This document shows, in pieces, positions 1-10,802 of a stretch of DNA of 50,802 nucleotides (the stretch's first letter is position 1; each line of letters starts with the position of its first letter). The DNA comes from Chrysophaeum taylorii (Eukaryota > Sar > Pelagophyceae > Pelagomonadales > Pelagomonadaceae), in assembly GCA_029834535.1 (NCBI GenBank), contig JAQMWT010000395.1, positions 1 through 50,802 of the forward strand, written 5' to 3'. The position numbers and the translations under genes are program-made. The notes beneath the pieces were generated by a model. It had not been told where the DNA came from and made no database searches. It worked only from the letters and a program-made list of their open reading frames with translations.

Positions 1-1
1 T

Positions 2-939
2 CATACTGTTATCCAATCGTGGGTACAACACCTTGACGACTACGTATCATCCCCAGATGATACAAAGCCACCATCACTCTTGGATGTAATGTTCGGCCCC
101 ACCTATACTCCGGCCGAACGTCAAGACTTTCTGCACTTCCTAAACACGAAATACCCCCTACTTGCACAGCATGTGTTGACAGAAACGTCATTTAGCTACT
201 CACTTCCCTCATCCGAATCTACTCTGGAAATGTCTTCGCCATCGACACACCCTGCTCCTTCTGCCTCGCCTGATGATGTCGATGCATTGCGTCAACAAGT
301 CGAACAACTCCAGGAAACTCTTCGCCTATATATTCGAAAGGTCAACACCCTCATCGCTGAGAATCTATCTCTGCGCACAGATCTACAGGCTGCCATTGCT
401 TCAATTACCTCCCTGGAAAACCGGCTCTTTCCTCCTACAGGCAATGCACACGTGTTGCTTGTAACACTGTTCAAGATCACAGAGCTACTGTCTCGCTTTA
501 CGCTAACAGCTTATGACCAATATGCCGCCAACCATCCCTCCCCGGACGATCACCTCCATCGTCTGCGTGATAATTTGCTCTCGTGTATTCAAAGCACATT
601 CCCTTCGCATGTGAATCGGAAGACCCTTCTATCCTCTCGGATCCGTTCGCTGAGTCCAACTCGTTGGAAAACCAACTGGACACCTTAAAACTTGACTCAC
701 TAGTGCCATCCCTACTGAATGCTTTACTTGCACTCACGTTTCGTATGGTACCACACCATTCTGCTATTGGCGTTCACCACCTGACAGCAGAAGCTGACGA
801 AGACGATACCGATACTCTCGAACCAGTAACGTCCACCACCTCAGATAGCTTTAACACACTGTCTGCCGTACCTGTGTTTCGTAATGCTCTGTTCAAAAGC
901 GCCAAGTCGACTCTCAGCTCCACCAAGTCCAAGCCCTAA
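2..939 (+). pseudogene. Coiled-coil ORF, 3' part only, frameshifted (gag-like?)
   Basis: The frame is open from base 2, so the 5' end lies outside the window. The visible part starts with a helical head, passes through a Ser/Pro-rich linker and enters a leucine-heptad stretch at about 290-420 that looks like a coiled coil. This frame stops at 686-688 (TAA), but the neighbouring frame is open at 583-939 and continues with acidic, natural-looking sequence (LENQLDTLKLDSL), so I infer a one-base shift near 600-650. The order head, linker, coiled coil, acidic tail is the same as in the ORF at 2373-3851, which suggests paralogues. Gag proteins can look like this, but no gag family motif is recognised and a host origin is not excluded. 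Confidence 0.5.
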
Positions 940-1391
940 GACACCCTGCTATACTCTTGATGCTTCTTATGTGACCTCTGCGACCATCAAGACTGTATTC
1001 TCCTTCCTTTCCTTTTTTTTTCTTCATCATCATCTTTCTCAAGAGATGCTCTACAGTCGCACCTTGCGCTTAAGACATCTCGAGGGGGTGCAGAGAAATC
1101 TGCTGCCTCTTACCCTTATCCGTCCGTTGAGAACGTGATCTCTTCCTTACCCTTCTTCTTCCTTTCTACACAATCTAATAGTCCTCTGATTTGTGCCTAC
1201 GCTCATCATCATGGTCTAGCCCGTCCCGATGTATGTAGCACTATACACTTAACCTTCCTCGTGTAGTACTAGATGCCGCCTGTCGTGTTCTGAGGATATA
1301 GGGAACATAACCTTTCATTCCCCGAATTAACCTTCCAGACGTTCACGATGAGACGGGATGGTTTCCCAGGTGACTTATCACTGCTTGATAA
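940..1391. other. Spacer without a convincing gene
   Basis: Pyrimidine-rich sequence with no persuasive ORF. It contains CGAGGGGGTGCAGAGA at 1081-1096, which recurs with one mismatch at 4031-4046 in a second spacer of nearly the same length, also just after a coiled-coil ORF. A purine tract of this kind could be a polypurine primer, but no LTR follows it. The right edge reads CTGCAG then G, resembling a 3' splice site directly before the RNase H fragment; no matching donor was identified. Confidence 0.4.
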
Positions 1392-1835
1392 ATGCTCTGC
1401 AGGTTACGCAAATTGCTAACGGAAATGGCATTCGTTATAAATCCTCACTTCTACCTCCACCAACCTCCAGGGGAAGATCTGCTACTAGACTATGATGCTC
1501 ACGACAATCCCCTCCCATCGGACATGTCGTTCATACGTAACAGTCCTATACTTGGAGATTCGGCCTCTGCTATTCATCTATCAAATAACCCCGACAGCGC
1601 GACTAAGGCTAAAGCTATCAGCACACGCTGGTTCCGTATACGCGACTACGTACAGTTAAAACGAATCCGCCTACATCATGTTCCCGGTACCCACAATATC
1701 GCCGATGGATTTACCAAACCCTTTGGAGCTCCACTCTTCAGCAGATTTCGCACGTTACTCGGCTTACAACAACCCATAGCTCAACAAGATGGTCAATCAT
1801 TACCCTCCATTATGTCCGATATGACTTTAAACTAA
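1392..1835 (+). pseudogene. pol: Ty1/copia RNase H, C-terminal fragment
   Basis: This 147-codon ORF begins in the middle of a copia RNase H domain. It shows the alpha-helix entry (RLRKLLTEM), the aspartate block GDSASAIHLSNNP, the basic block RWFRIRDYV and the terminal signature HVPGTHNIADGFTKP, which in copia elements closes the polyprotein. It is homologous to the tail of copia A (44900-45217) but clearly divergent. Reverse transcriptase and the first half of RNase H are absent upstream; a stop sits immediately before the first codon. It is therefore a truncated pol end, or a last exon if the CTGCAG boundary upstream is a real acceptor site. Confidence 0.8.
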
Positions 1836-1881
1836 CCCTGCTATGCGCAGGATACTGGCTTGCTAAAATGTGAAATGCTAC

Positions 1882-2331
1882 ATGAAATGCGATTTGGAGA
1901 TTCCTCTCATGATGAATCCCACTAAAAACAAAGATGCTGCGAGCCGACGCCATTCTACCATGAACCGTGGTCGCGGTGGTGGTATACTGTCACTGTCTCC
2001 ACCTTTTAATGCTCTAACTCCAGGCGCTGCACCGACTAGCTCCCCTAATCGTAAACATCAAACCTATTTGTCGGTGGCGCAAGGACATCAATCTACGCCC
2101 GTGGCACCCAAAGCAGCTGCCCAACAACAGTCTAAATCGCAAGCAGCAAAGTCTGAGTATTTCCAGCTCAAACACTGTAAATTTGACGTATTAGCGATGA
2201 TGTCCGGGAACGTTACTGCTCTTGGTTCATCACCACCCAACTTTCTTATTCCGCAACACAAGGACCCCCAGTGCTGGCTTAAGTCTTTGCAGCAGCTGCT
2301 TACGGAAGCACAACAGACAGAGTTTGTATAA
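1882..2331 (+). CDS. Hypothetical Gln/Ser/Ala-rich protein
   Basis: Open frame of about 150 codons starting 46 bases after the RNase H tail. ATG at 1882 is the first methionine; ATGs at 1909 and 1912 are alternatives. The N-terminal half is basic and low in complexity (Gly/Arg, Ser, Pro), the middle is Ala/Gln-rich, and the C-terminal part (about 2140-2331) is more globular, ending in QQLLTEAQQTEF. The next ORF in another frame begins 42 bases later, so the two could be one gene split by a frameshift or a short intron. No known family is recognised. Confidence 0.4.
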   Translation: MKCDLEIPLMMNPTKNKDAASRRHSTMNRGRGGGILSLSPPFNALTPGAAPTSSPNRKHQTYLSVAQGHQSTPVAPKAAAQQQSKSQAAKSEYFQLKHCKFDVLAMMSGNVTALGSSPPNFLIPQHKDPQCWLKSLQQLLTEAQQTEFV

Positions 2332-2372
2332 AATGTACAATATCTCATATCAGTGTTGTGTGTCAAAACTAA

Positions 2373-3851
2373 GCGTATCCGAAACGCCCCCGCTATTTCT
2401 CCTACGAGGGCATACGTCTTCATCGCTTCCCACCCATTAAAGGGGTTGTCAAAGTACATGTGACGTGTGCAAAGTGCTACAATAAAACTGATATGCCGGG
2501 CACACCAGTCGTGCTCATCACCTGCAATGAAGATGAACTTAAAACTGACAGGATTCGCCAAATTATTGAGGATCATCTCGCGTCTGAGCAACACGCATCC
2601 CACTGCTTTGACGTACCGCGCCCTTTCTTTTTGTTGATTTGTGCGCTGTGCGATCGGTCACACCATGGGATAGCCTTAATTCGCAACAGTCAGCAGCCAT
2701 TCCAACTGTCTTGTTTTAATGATCCGGCTGCTCACACTAGAGCTATAATCCTCCGCCTTGGAAAGTCAATTGCTATTAATAAGCAGCTCAAAGAGGCAAT
2801 CATGCAGACTGCGACATCCCTTAAAGTTGATGCCTCTAAAATCATTGTTAACCTTGACGATAGCACCATGCTTTTACTTCAGCTGCCCTTTATCTCGAGT
2901 GTAAATCTCGAGATTCTTGTAGCATCTTGGTCTTTGTTACATTCTGTTGAAAATAAAGTATGTGTAGTAACCAACCCGGATGAGCTGCTTAACGTGCTTG
3001 TCGAGCGCTTCGTTAATGATGTTTCCCACCAATTTAACGCAATATCCTCAGAGACATTACCGCCAATGCTTAATTATTTTCGTCAACTATCACCTGTACT
3101 GCAAACTGCCTTTAAAAACGTGTTAGTCCAAGTTGGCTACCCATCCAAAATAATTGATACCTTTTCAGATAATACCTCTTCTGAAGATGTGTCACCAGCG
3201 CCGATCGACAATCCACCCGCTGAACCCACGCCAGATAAAGCTAACGACAATATGGCTGAATCTTTACTCCAATTAAAAGAAGAGGTTCGGTCTTTATCCT
3301 TACGTCTCACTAACACCGAACAGCAATTGATGGCACGAGATCAACAACTATCGCTTGCACTAACTTCTCTCACACAGATGCAAGAGGCTTACGGAACTTT
3401 AAATACTCAAGTGACCGAGAACATCAAGCATGTGTCTTTGTTAGACAACATCTTGTCGAGTCTTCAGATGCATCAGGACACTATAATCCCGACCTCTGCT
3501 GTATTTGTCCATATCATCTCTCGCTCGCTCATCTCGTCCATTGGACAGTTCCCTCCAGATACGTATAATGAGGCACAGCGAGCTCTAATCGACGACGCAG
3601 CTCACAGTTTACATACAGCTATGTCTGATGTACATGATCGTGTTATTCCTGCTTTGGATCTACCCGCTCTTACACCAGATGCTGCTATGTCCTTCCTCTC
3701 GTCTGTTATGGCACCCTTGGTCACCTTGGGTGATGCAATGACTACGCACAATACTGTTAACGACCTATCTTCCGATGATCACAATTCGTCTTCTCCAGAG
3801 TTAAAGGAACTGGACGATAATAGCGAGGATGAATTGGACCACATCAGATGA
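2373..3851 (+). CDS. Coiled-coil protein of unknown family (gag-like?)
   Basis: The frame is open from 2373 to the TGA at 3849-3851, about 490 codons. The first ATG of the frame is internal (about 2490), so the true start may lie upstream or in the previous ORF. The N-terminal 230 residues look globular. A Pro/Asp/Asn-rich linker (about 3180-3250) leads into a predicted coiled coil (about 3260-3450), then a helical segment, and the protein ends in a strongly acidic tail (SEDELDH). It aligns by architecture and local similarity with the broken ORF at 2-939. A structural Gag-type role is an inference from shape and from the retrotransposon surroundings; no catalytic motif is visible. Confidence 0.55.
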   Translation, partial: AYPKRPRYFSYEGIRLHRFPPIKGVVKVHVTCAKCYNKTDMPGTPVVLITCNEDELKTDRIRQIIEDHLASEQHASHCFDVPRPFFLLICALCDRSHHGIALIRNSQQPFQLSCFNDPAAHTRAIILRLGKSIAINKQLKEAIMQTATSLKVDASKIIVNLDDSTMLLLQLPFISSVNLEILVASWSLLHSVENKVCVVTNPDELLNVLVERFVNDVSHQFNAISSETLPPMLNYFRQLSPVLQTAFKNVLVQVGYPSKIIDTFSDNTSSEDVSPAPIDNPPAEPTPDKANDNMAESLLQLKEEVRSLSLRLTNTEQQLMARDQQLSLALTSLTQMQEAYGTLNTQVTENIKHVSLLDNILSSLQMHQDTIIPTSAVFVHIISRSLISSIGQFPPDTYNEAQRALIDDAAHSLHTAMSDVHDRVIPALDLPALTPDAAMSFLSSVMAPLVTLGDAMTTHNTVNDLSSDDHNSSSPELKELDDNSEDELDHIR

Positions 3852-4303
3852 CCACACATCTGATGTTGTGGATACCGATACCGCTTCTTTACGCAACATC
3901 ACAACACGCTCGACATCATAATTAATTTGTCTTGTTTTGTTGTTGTTTGTTCCATTGTTCACTGTTCTCATGTATATTGCACAAGTTCCGCCTCAAGAAC
4001 GTATGAAAAGCATAAACCGTTTTCACACGTCGAGGGGGTCCAGAGAGCTACACTATTATGTGTACGACACTGGAACATTTCACGCCTTTCACCTCTATCT
4101 CTGGAAGAGGGTTTTCACTCCGTAATACGGCTTTCCCTCTTTCCTTCCTTACCCCTTCCGCCCTTATCATCTCAGATTATGAAGAATTAGATCTGCAGTT
4201 CACTTCCAACAAGGAGTAGACCTCCAGGTGCGTACCGTCAGGTATGGGGTTATCTGTTTAATTAACAGAGGCTTCGTTCCTCGTTGTCAGTGTAAACGCT
4301 TCT
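3852..4303. other. Spacer without a convincing gene
   Basis: About 450 bases between the coiled-coil ORF and the next frame, the same length as the spacer at 940-1391. It contains CGAGGGGGTCCAGAGA at 4031-4046. Short open frames within it are not persuasive. Apart from the shared purine motif and a T-rich stretch near 3920-3960 I see nothing else in it. Confidence 0.4.
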
Positions 4304-4866
4304 ATGGGACCTAATGTCCTTAAGGAGTTAGGGCTTAAATCCCTACCTTGTGTAGTAGCATGTGACAAGCGGAATGGTCTGTACACGCCTAAGACTGCAC
4401 GCAGTCTCTACCATGTATCCGAAGAGGGTCAAATCTCTCCAGATTCAGCCCCCTGGTATGATGCATACAACGAAGAAACAAGACCCACTTCACTAGTCTC
4501 GAAGATGGTCTCCTCGACATTCCAGATGAGCCGCCTGATCCAATCACCACCAATGACCCCGCAATGCCGAATCCACAAGGACAGGACACGCTGTCAACGG
4601 TCCCACGGTCAACATACTCGCAGGCACTCACGGCACCTGCAGGTATCATCTCAGATTCACCAGGCACTCCCGCCTTGTTCGATATCTCTCGATCAGCAGC
4701 TCCCGATCACTTCGAAGCTGGTTCCGCCTCGCCGCCTCCCCTCCTCGAAGACAGGCGCGCACTGCCGCTCACCGGCGCTTGCTGCTGCACCCACCATCCA
4801 CCTTCTCGGTTGGATGCACTGGATGACACTGCTCAGCAGGTGGACCCATATGCGACCACCATGTGA
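4304..4866 (+). pseudogene. Retroelement-like ORF broken by a frameshift
   Basis: An ATG at 4304 opens about 60 sensible codons (GPNVLKELGLKSLP, CDKRNGLYTPKTAR) and then, near 4485-4495, the better frame moves one base back. That frame contains an acidic, proline-rich linker (EDGLLDIPDEPPDP) running to the TGA at 4864-4866. Acidic Pro-rich linkers of this type occur between integrase and reverse transcriptase in copia elements, but neither enzyme is visible here, so the assignment is weak. It lies directly upstream of the very long frame at 4878 and may be its damaged N-terminal part. Confidence 0.35.
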
Positions 4867-4877
4867 CGATTTGATGG

Positions 4878-7800
4878 ATGTCTTCGCGAGCACCAGTCGC
4901 AACATCTGATCACCCGCTCCCCAACTCTCAGTCAGAGGACGCACTCCTTTTGACTGCCGATCCTTATGTCTCACCGCGACCAAGTCTCTGGAAAGCTTTC
5001 CCCATGGCTGCAGTAACAGACACAGATTTCGAGAAATCTGAACGACCCGACCAGCCGCAAACTATGCACGATTCCATTGCGACCACTTCGGTCCTGTATG
5101 TCCCCTTGCATAGCTCTCTTCTTGACGCCACACGCTTGCGCTGCCTCCGGAAAATCGACGTTGCGCTCTCAGGAAACATTCTCCGCGCACTATGCACAGA
5201 CTCGCTCCAACTGAACCACTTTTGTAAGTATTTTCGCATCACTGGAATGCACGACAAACGCTCCATGCCAGCTGCCGGCTCTACCACAAACACGCACCCT
5301 AGTCACGTTCGTTGCCTCCCTCAAAAGCGTCTTGTCGCTCAGCACGTCACTCCTCATTTGAGGACGCATGTCGCATGCCCGCACCTTCGAATGCTCTACA
5401 AGCCTAAGGGCAACCCTGGTCACTACGGCACTCACTGCTCTGGTCCCAGCATCTCCGCTATTAAGGATGCACCCAGCAGGACTGACCCTTACATCGCCCT
5501 TGGTTCAACTGCACTCTCCTTCGGCGACCCCTCTTTTCGAATTCCCGCACTGGACCCCAAGCATTTCAGGCCGGATACTCTCCACCACGGGATCTCAGCT
5601 CACGCGCCCATCTGCCCTACCTTGCAGACAGGTCAGCCGCGAGCCACACTCCTTTTGGCACTGACTTCGGACCACCCGCATCACGCGCTTTCGCTCTTGG
5701 AGCATGACACGCTTTTCGATGCTCTCCGCGTCACCGCCTCTAACACCACGATACTCGTCATTTCCACCGACACTCCGCGCCGCAACGTATCTCACGACCT
5801 TCAGATCACCAACCCAAGTCGCTCGCGCAGGCACCACGTCGCGCACGCCTTACGAGGGCGTATTTCAATTGGTGACCTCACAGGTCTTTCGATGCATTTT
5901 CCGACGTCCGACTTTGAACTTGCGAATTACTTTATGGCAATCCCCAATGCCAAGACGTTTGAAGCTGCGCAATCGTGTCTCTGGAACTCCAAAGCAAAAG
6001 AAACTGCCAGACAAGAGAGCACTCAGCTCTCAACAGCTGCTCAGCAGCTACTTACAGTCTCGCACATAGCAACGAGTACTACCTCGCTGTCTCTATTGGA
6101 CGACAAGACGAAAGATAAGACCACAACGGCCAGCTACACCAGCCAGCTCATTGATGTAGCAGACGAGACAACGCAAACCAACTGCACAGCACGGTTCCAG
6201 ACTATGCAGACGATGCTCAGGTCCAACGCTCAATTACTCGACCACGCCAACGTTCTGTCACCTGACCTTGCACTGCTACTGGCTCCTGTCTCATTCATAG
6301 CTGATACACCCCATCCGATGGACCAATCATTAAGATATGTCCCGCTCGCAGAAGCACCACCAAAGGACACAAAGGTACATCATGAAGACTCAGGTAAGCG
6401 CACCACGATCATGTTCACAAGCTCATTTCGCCTATCCGATCACGACCAGACGAAGCTACAGCTTTGCTTGACCCCTTCGCCTCTGGAAGACAAAGGCCGC
6501 CTCTCAGCCCCCCAGGCACCTGACCCTTCCCTGTCGCTACAATTCGTGTTAGCACAGACGATCTCGCCTCCCTGCACGACTGCAGATCAGGCACAAGCCA
6601 ATGTCAGCACTCTGCAGAGTTATGCGCACCCGCTGGAATCTTACCAGCACGGCTACCTCAGCCAGTCAGGTCACTGCACCACCTCGGTCTCCCTTGACAC
6701 CAGGTCGACGTATCGCTCGTTCGCGACCATCTCAAGTCATCTAATGGACGAGTACGAGTATGATCTCGAGCATGAACTCATCGCAACGCTTGAGTCATAC
6801 GCAACAAGGAATCCTACTTTGGAGTCACCTCAGCCACTCCCACAGGAACTTTGGCCACCAGACGCCACCCATGTGCTCGTGGTTTCTCCATTGGTTTCCT
6901 CCAAAGCTTTTGACTGCAGCAGAGACAAAATGCAACCTTCCCATGCGACTATACCCGCATTGTCGTTTGGGACACAAGCACTTACTTCATGTCCGTTGTT
7001 TACGTTCATAGTACCGCGACACACGGCAACCAAGATAGAAGTGGACTGCGATCCACCCTCATCTCTGAGCGCCACCCCCGACATGCTGCTCCCGGCACTA
7101 CTAGCCAGTCCCATCACGTCCGATTCAGCTCCCATCGCCTTGTGTGACGTCATACGTCATATTCCGATTACAGCTCAGACACCGCACAGGCTACTATGCA
7201 CTCGCGACGGCACGCTCACCGCCCCTCTCGGTTTAGACTACGAACATTGCGCCGTACCCATGGTACACTCACAGTCAACTGGGACGCACGCTCGCTTGTC
7301 ACACAGTACGATGCCCGACCACCTTTTGATTCAAGATACGCAGAACACTGTCGTCTCTGCCACCGCTGACGCGCCTCCTCCGACCGCCGCCCGGCTCTGC
7401 GCTCATTCCGCAACCATGGTCTCTCCGTCACACAGGCAATTCGAAGATTTCACCCAGTTCGAATTACGAGGGCGCATTAGTTTTCCACCGGCGACAAGAT
7501 TCGTTTCGATTCGTATCAGTCATGCCTCCTATGGCTACTCTGGCTACATCGGAACTCAATTCAAGGCACGTACCGAAGTCCCTCTTTCTAAGGACCTCTG
7601 TCACACGCCAAGACCGGAGGAGCATTCGTCGTTCCTCCCCGCTTCAACGCGACTCCCGACGACCAAATCCCCGACGATTTGTGATGACACTAAGTTCCGT
7701 CATCAATGCAATTCAGAGCCTCCCACCCTCTTCCGTCCGTCTCTTGCAGGTCACACCTCTCAAGTTTCAGCTCGCTCGATTTTATCCTGCACGCTATCAT

Positions 7801-9425
7801 ATGCAAACGAAGTTCTGTCACGCCGAAGCCAAACGTCGCAGTTATCGCAAGTCTCGCGCTAGAAATGCCCGCCACCAAATGATAGCCGCACGCAGAGTCC
7901 TTTGCTCACATCTTTTCACGTCCCTCCCAGCACTATGGTTGACGTTGAAGCTCTGCACCACTACGGTTCGGTTACAACACAACTTCACGCGAAATCCTCG
8001 TCCAGTTCTGATCATATCTCGCATCTGTCGACATTACCATCAGAATCATGCTTCGGACACAGCTCAGACTACACTCGCGTATTACGCTCTTATGACGCAC
8101 CCGGTTCGCTCCTCTCCGTTCGCACTGCAGGTTCCATCTTGCAGAACTCTGACCCCAACAGCCGCCATTGCGATTCGCACCCAGTCGACACTTTCCGTAG
8201 CACCCGCGAGGATAGCCCCCAATCTCCAGCGGTTGGACACGTGCTCTGCCGCACACCGCTAGCCCCACCCAGTTGTGTTACGAATCAAGGAAAGTTAACT
8301 GCCATGCCTATCTACTTCTTCATTCCCACACACTCGCTGCTAGCCACTGTCTCGCATGACTCATTGTCGGACAGTTATCGCATTACGGACATTACCTCAC
8401 ATCATGTTCATTCTTCGGACATCTCCCGTCCACAGACCAATCCTCTCTTGAAACATACGCTCCCTACACGTTGTATACTGTACAGCTCTCGGATATCGAC
8501 AACACCCTCCTGTCGAATGTCTCATCTTTCAGTCACTGCACGATTCACCAGGGATGCACCACGCTCCCTCGCGTTTGTACATCAATAGAAGTTTGATTCT
8601 GGCGAAAACGACTCCGGGTATGAAATGCATACTGGATCAGTCGATTGTCACAGTTCAGGATTACTTTGCCAAATAGAACACGAAAGATGCGACTTTTACC
8701 ATACCTTCGAAGTCAACTCTCCCCCTGGCACGGACAATATCTTCAAGCAGTCCATCGCCTTGTGGCATTTTCTTCTGTTGCCCGACTCTTCTGCATTTTC
8801 TGCACAGGGCACCGACTCTTCAGCACAGGACACACGCCTGTATCCACCATCATACGCGATACACTCGCAAACCTCAGTCTCCGCCCAATCATCTTTCGAT
8901 GATAGCCACTGGCGACTTACACGAGACTACCACCCCGAGTCTACAGCAAATTTGGAGTTTTCATATTTATGGCCACCCCCAGAGAACTTTATCCCGATAT
9001 CTTCATCGCGCTACGATTATCCGCATGTTACTTTACACACTCATAGCCTAGCTTCAGCTGTCCCACGCTACACTCGGGACGACAGCTTCGACACGTATGT
9101 GGCAGGCAATCCTGGTTCTCTCATCTCCCAGGAACAGCTCCGCCTTACTCGCTATCATTACGACGATTACCTTACCATGTCGAAACCGATTTGGTTAAAT
9201 GGTCATATCTCTTCATGGGACAACGCTGGCGCTCAGTCACATCGTCACACCTTTCCTAGCCCAACTTTAGTCACGATGGAATATCATTCCTACGGCCGCT
9301 CTCGCTATTCGCCTTTCAATCAATCATTGGTCTGCTGCACAATCCCCGACTGCCTGACCCATGATTCCTACTGTTGTTATCAGTTAGACCACCCGTTCTA
9401 CTACGAGGATCCCCCAGCCACTTAG
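4878..9425 (+). CDS. Giant ORF (~1,515 codons) with two in-frame TAG codons, unknown function
   Basis: One frame stays open from ATG 4878 to TAG 9423-9425 except for TAG at 7860-7862 and TAG at 8586-8588. The two other frames and the opposite strand are full of stops, so this is unlikely to be chance even though the strand is C-rich and G-poor. The product would be rich in Ser, Thr, His, Pro and Leu, with no transmembrane segment, zinc finger, reverse transcriptase, integrase or protease motif that I recognise. A six-residue block LRGRIS occurs twice (about 5850 and 7465). It ends about 420 bases before LTR C and so lies in the interior of that element. It could be element cargo, a highly diverged polyprotein, or a host gene with readthrough or recent decay. 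Confidence 0.45.
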
Positions 9426-9843
9426 GATTTATCCGCCGGCACGCACCGTACCCTATCTCATCAGTCACTGAACAATATGATGATCTGATCTCTCGAACAG
9501 AATTCGCTATACTTCGCCATTAGCCTACATAGCATTTTCCTCCACGTATCCTCTTAGCATCTTCTTCCACTTTTCTTCTTCATTACGATCGATGCCTTTT
9601 CTTTTCCTCGATCATTCGCCTCTTCTTGCCATATACTTTTTATTTTGCTTCCCTCCTCAACCTATTCCATATTCCACTTCGCGCTCTTTCTCCTTTCTCA
9701 CTCACACTTACCAGCTATTTCGCTCTACTCTATCTCTCTCATGCACTTCGCGCACTTTCCTTCCACGCCTCCTCGCAACTCAACGTCTATTTGTTTTGTT
9801 TGTCCCAGATTTCGCTCATCACCGAGTTCAATCTACGACGGCG
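9426..9843 (+). other. Pyrimidine-rich 3' region and conserved pre-LTR segment of element C
   Basis: No gene. The sequence is strongly C/T-rich; the overlapping short frames in it encode only Phe/Leu/Ser-rich strings. The last 50 or so bases (about 9793-9843: CAGATTTCGCTCATCACCGA, then GTTCAATC and GGCG) match the segment directly upstream of the copia A 3' LTR (45226-45259), which identifies it as the 3' end of a copia interior next to the LTR. Confidence 0.65.
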
Positions 9844-10030
9844 TAGAGATAGAACTTCCATTTAGGGTTAGGACCCCCCCCCCTTAGTCTCACACTCACA
9901 CCTAAACACCCCAGAATGGCTGTGTCGAACACCGTGCTGCTCTTTGTGTCGTTAGAGACAGGGCAATAAGAGTGGCACTACCACTGCCACCATTCTCTAC
10001 CAGAGGCACATTGATTTTTACTGTTATCTA
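9844..10030 (+). repeat. LTR of element C (copia A/B superfamily), plus orientation
   Basis: A 187-base relative of the copia A and B LTRs. It begins TAGAGATAGAA, has the TTTAGGGTTAG block followed by a C-run, and ends ACTGTTATCTA. It diverges in the middle. The conserved pre-LTR segment on its left shows that this is a 3' LTR; the base after it (10031) continues into copia D protease in the opposite orientation, so C appears to have inserted in D. The partner 5' LTR is not in the window, so the expected 5-bp duplication (GGCAG on this side) cannot be tested. Confidence 0.8.
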
Positions 10031-10481
10031 GGCAGTGACAGGAGGCCATTTGACTGTCTGTGAGCGACGATTACAGCAGTGGTACCTAAAAGGGTTTTGT
10101 AGTCGTGTGGATCTGAGGTGGAATGTTTCAGAAGCTCATACAAGTAGGGGGGGTGTGGAAGTGGCGGGTCTGTTGCCTGAACATTGAGAGCCTTTAGTTG
10201 GGATGTTGCTATGACCTGTAAACCTGGTCGAAAATCTGGAACGACAAGGAAAACCAAATATAGCGCGTAACCAGTAGAGCCTTTGGTGTCATGTGATGAG
10301 AGACCTGCGGCCTGCAGATACAACGGTTTTATGCCGATGAAGTTGCTAGTGAGGGTTCCACGTCCCATTCGGATGGTGTGTTCGGGAATTCTGTGGATAG
10401 ATTCGGGAACAAAATTTTTGATGGTTCGAGTGAAACAAAAGGATGCGCATCCATCAAGCAAAGAAAATTCGGTGCCGGGCC
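10031..10481 (-). pseudogene. pol: Copia D aspartic protease, fragment
   Basis: Minus-strand fragment of the same protease found in copia A and B. It contains the active-site region (LLDGCASFCFTRT; A has LIDGGAS and B has LIDSGAS), the NFVPESI and RMGRGTL blocks and the region ending SNGLLSLP. The left end is cut off by LTR C and the right end by the GA 3' LTR. The interrupted codons resume at 45731 on the far side of GA, which shows that this piece and the gag at 45736-49334 are one element. Gly to Cys in the active-site block and the truncation make it non-functional. Confidence 0.85.
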
Positions 10482-10802
10482 TGTGGCGGCTGTAAAAACG
10501 TTCCCGACCCGCTTACGCTGGGGGTACTCACCAACACGCCGGAGACCTCAACACTCGAGGTCAATACGGACTTGGGGTCGGCTACGCGTCGCCACAATAC
10601 TTGTTCACGCTCGCTAAGCCTCTCGACTTGAGGCTGGCTAGTTGCTTTATGATAACAATATACTCTTTACAGATAAAACAGTGTGACGTCAACAGAATGA
10701 CATCACCTGACATCACAAGGAAAATAGGGAAAGGCGTCCCGTTGAACGGGCGCAAGAATCGAGAAGTGGGGTGAGCCTTAGGGAGCAGGAGTTGCCGCCA
10801 CA
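10482..10802 (-). repeat. GA 3' LTR
   Basis: 321 bases, bounded by TGTGGCGGC and GCCGCCACA as perfect terminal inverted repeats when read on the minus strand. It matches the split LTR at 35669-35720 and 45461-45730, including the inverted block CCCGTTCAACGGG (10738-10750). The gag-pol side is on the right (integrase codons run into it), so this is the 3' copy. Confidence 0.9.
10684..10715 (-). promoter_or_regulatory. Cluster of three CRE-like octamers in the GA LTR
   Basis: TGACGTCA at 10684-10691 is followed by TGACATCA at 10698-10705 and 10708-10715. The partner LTR keeps two TGACATCA copies (45625-45632, 45635-45642) and a degenerate CGACGTCA (45611-45618). G3 LTRs keep one TGACATCA. Such octamers are the classical target of CREB/ATF-type bZIP factors, so this may be the element's enhancer; this is inferred from the motif only. 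Confidence 0.45.

Noticed and set aside
2088..2603. A 171-codon minus-strand ORF
   Set aside because: It overlaps the better plus-strand ORFs, spans the junction between them and shows no domain; likely incidental.
5590..7431. Minus-strand ORFs of 70-110 codons opposite the giant frame
   Set aside because: Short, mutually incompatible frames, none with recognisable motifs; best explained as shadows of the long plus-strand frame in C-rich DNA.
5850..7480. The repeated LRGRIS block in the giant ORF as evidence of internal domain duplication
   Set aside because: Only six residues (11 identical bases) match and the flanks are unrelated; too short to support a repeat.
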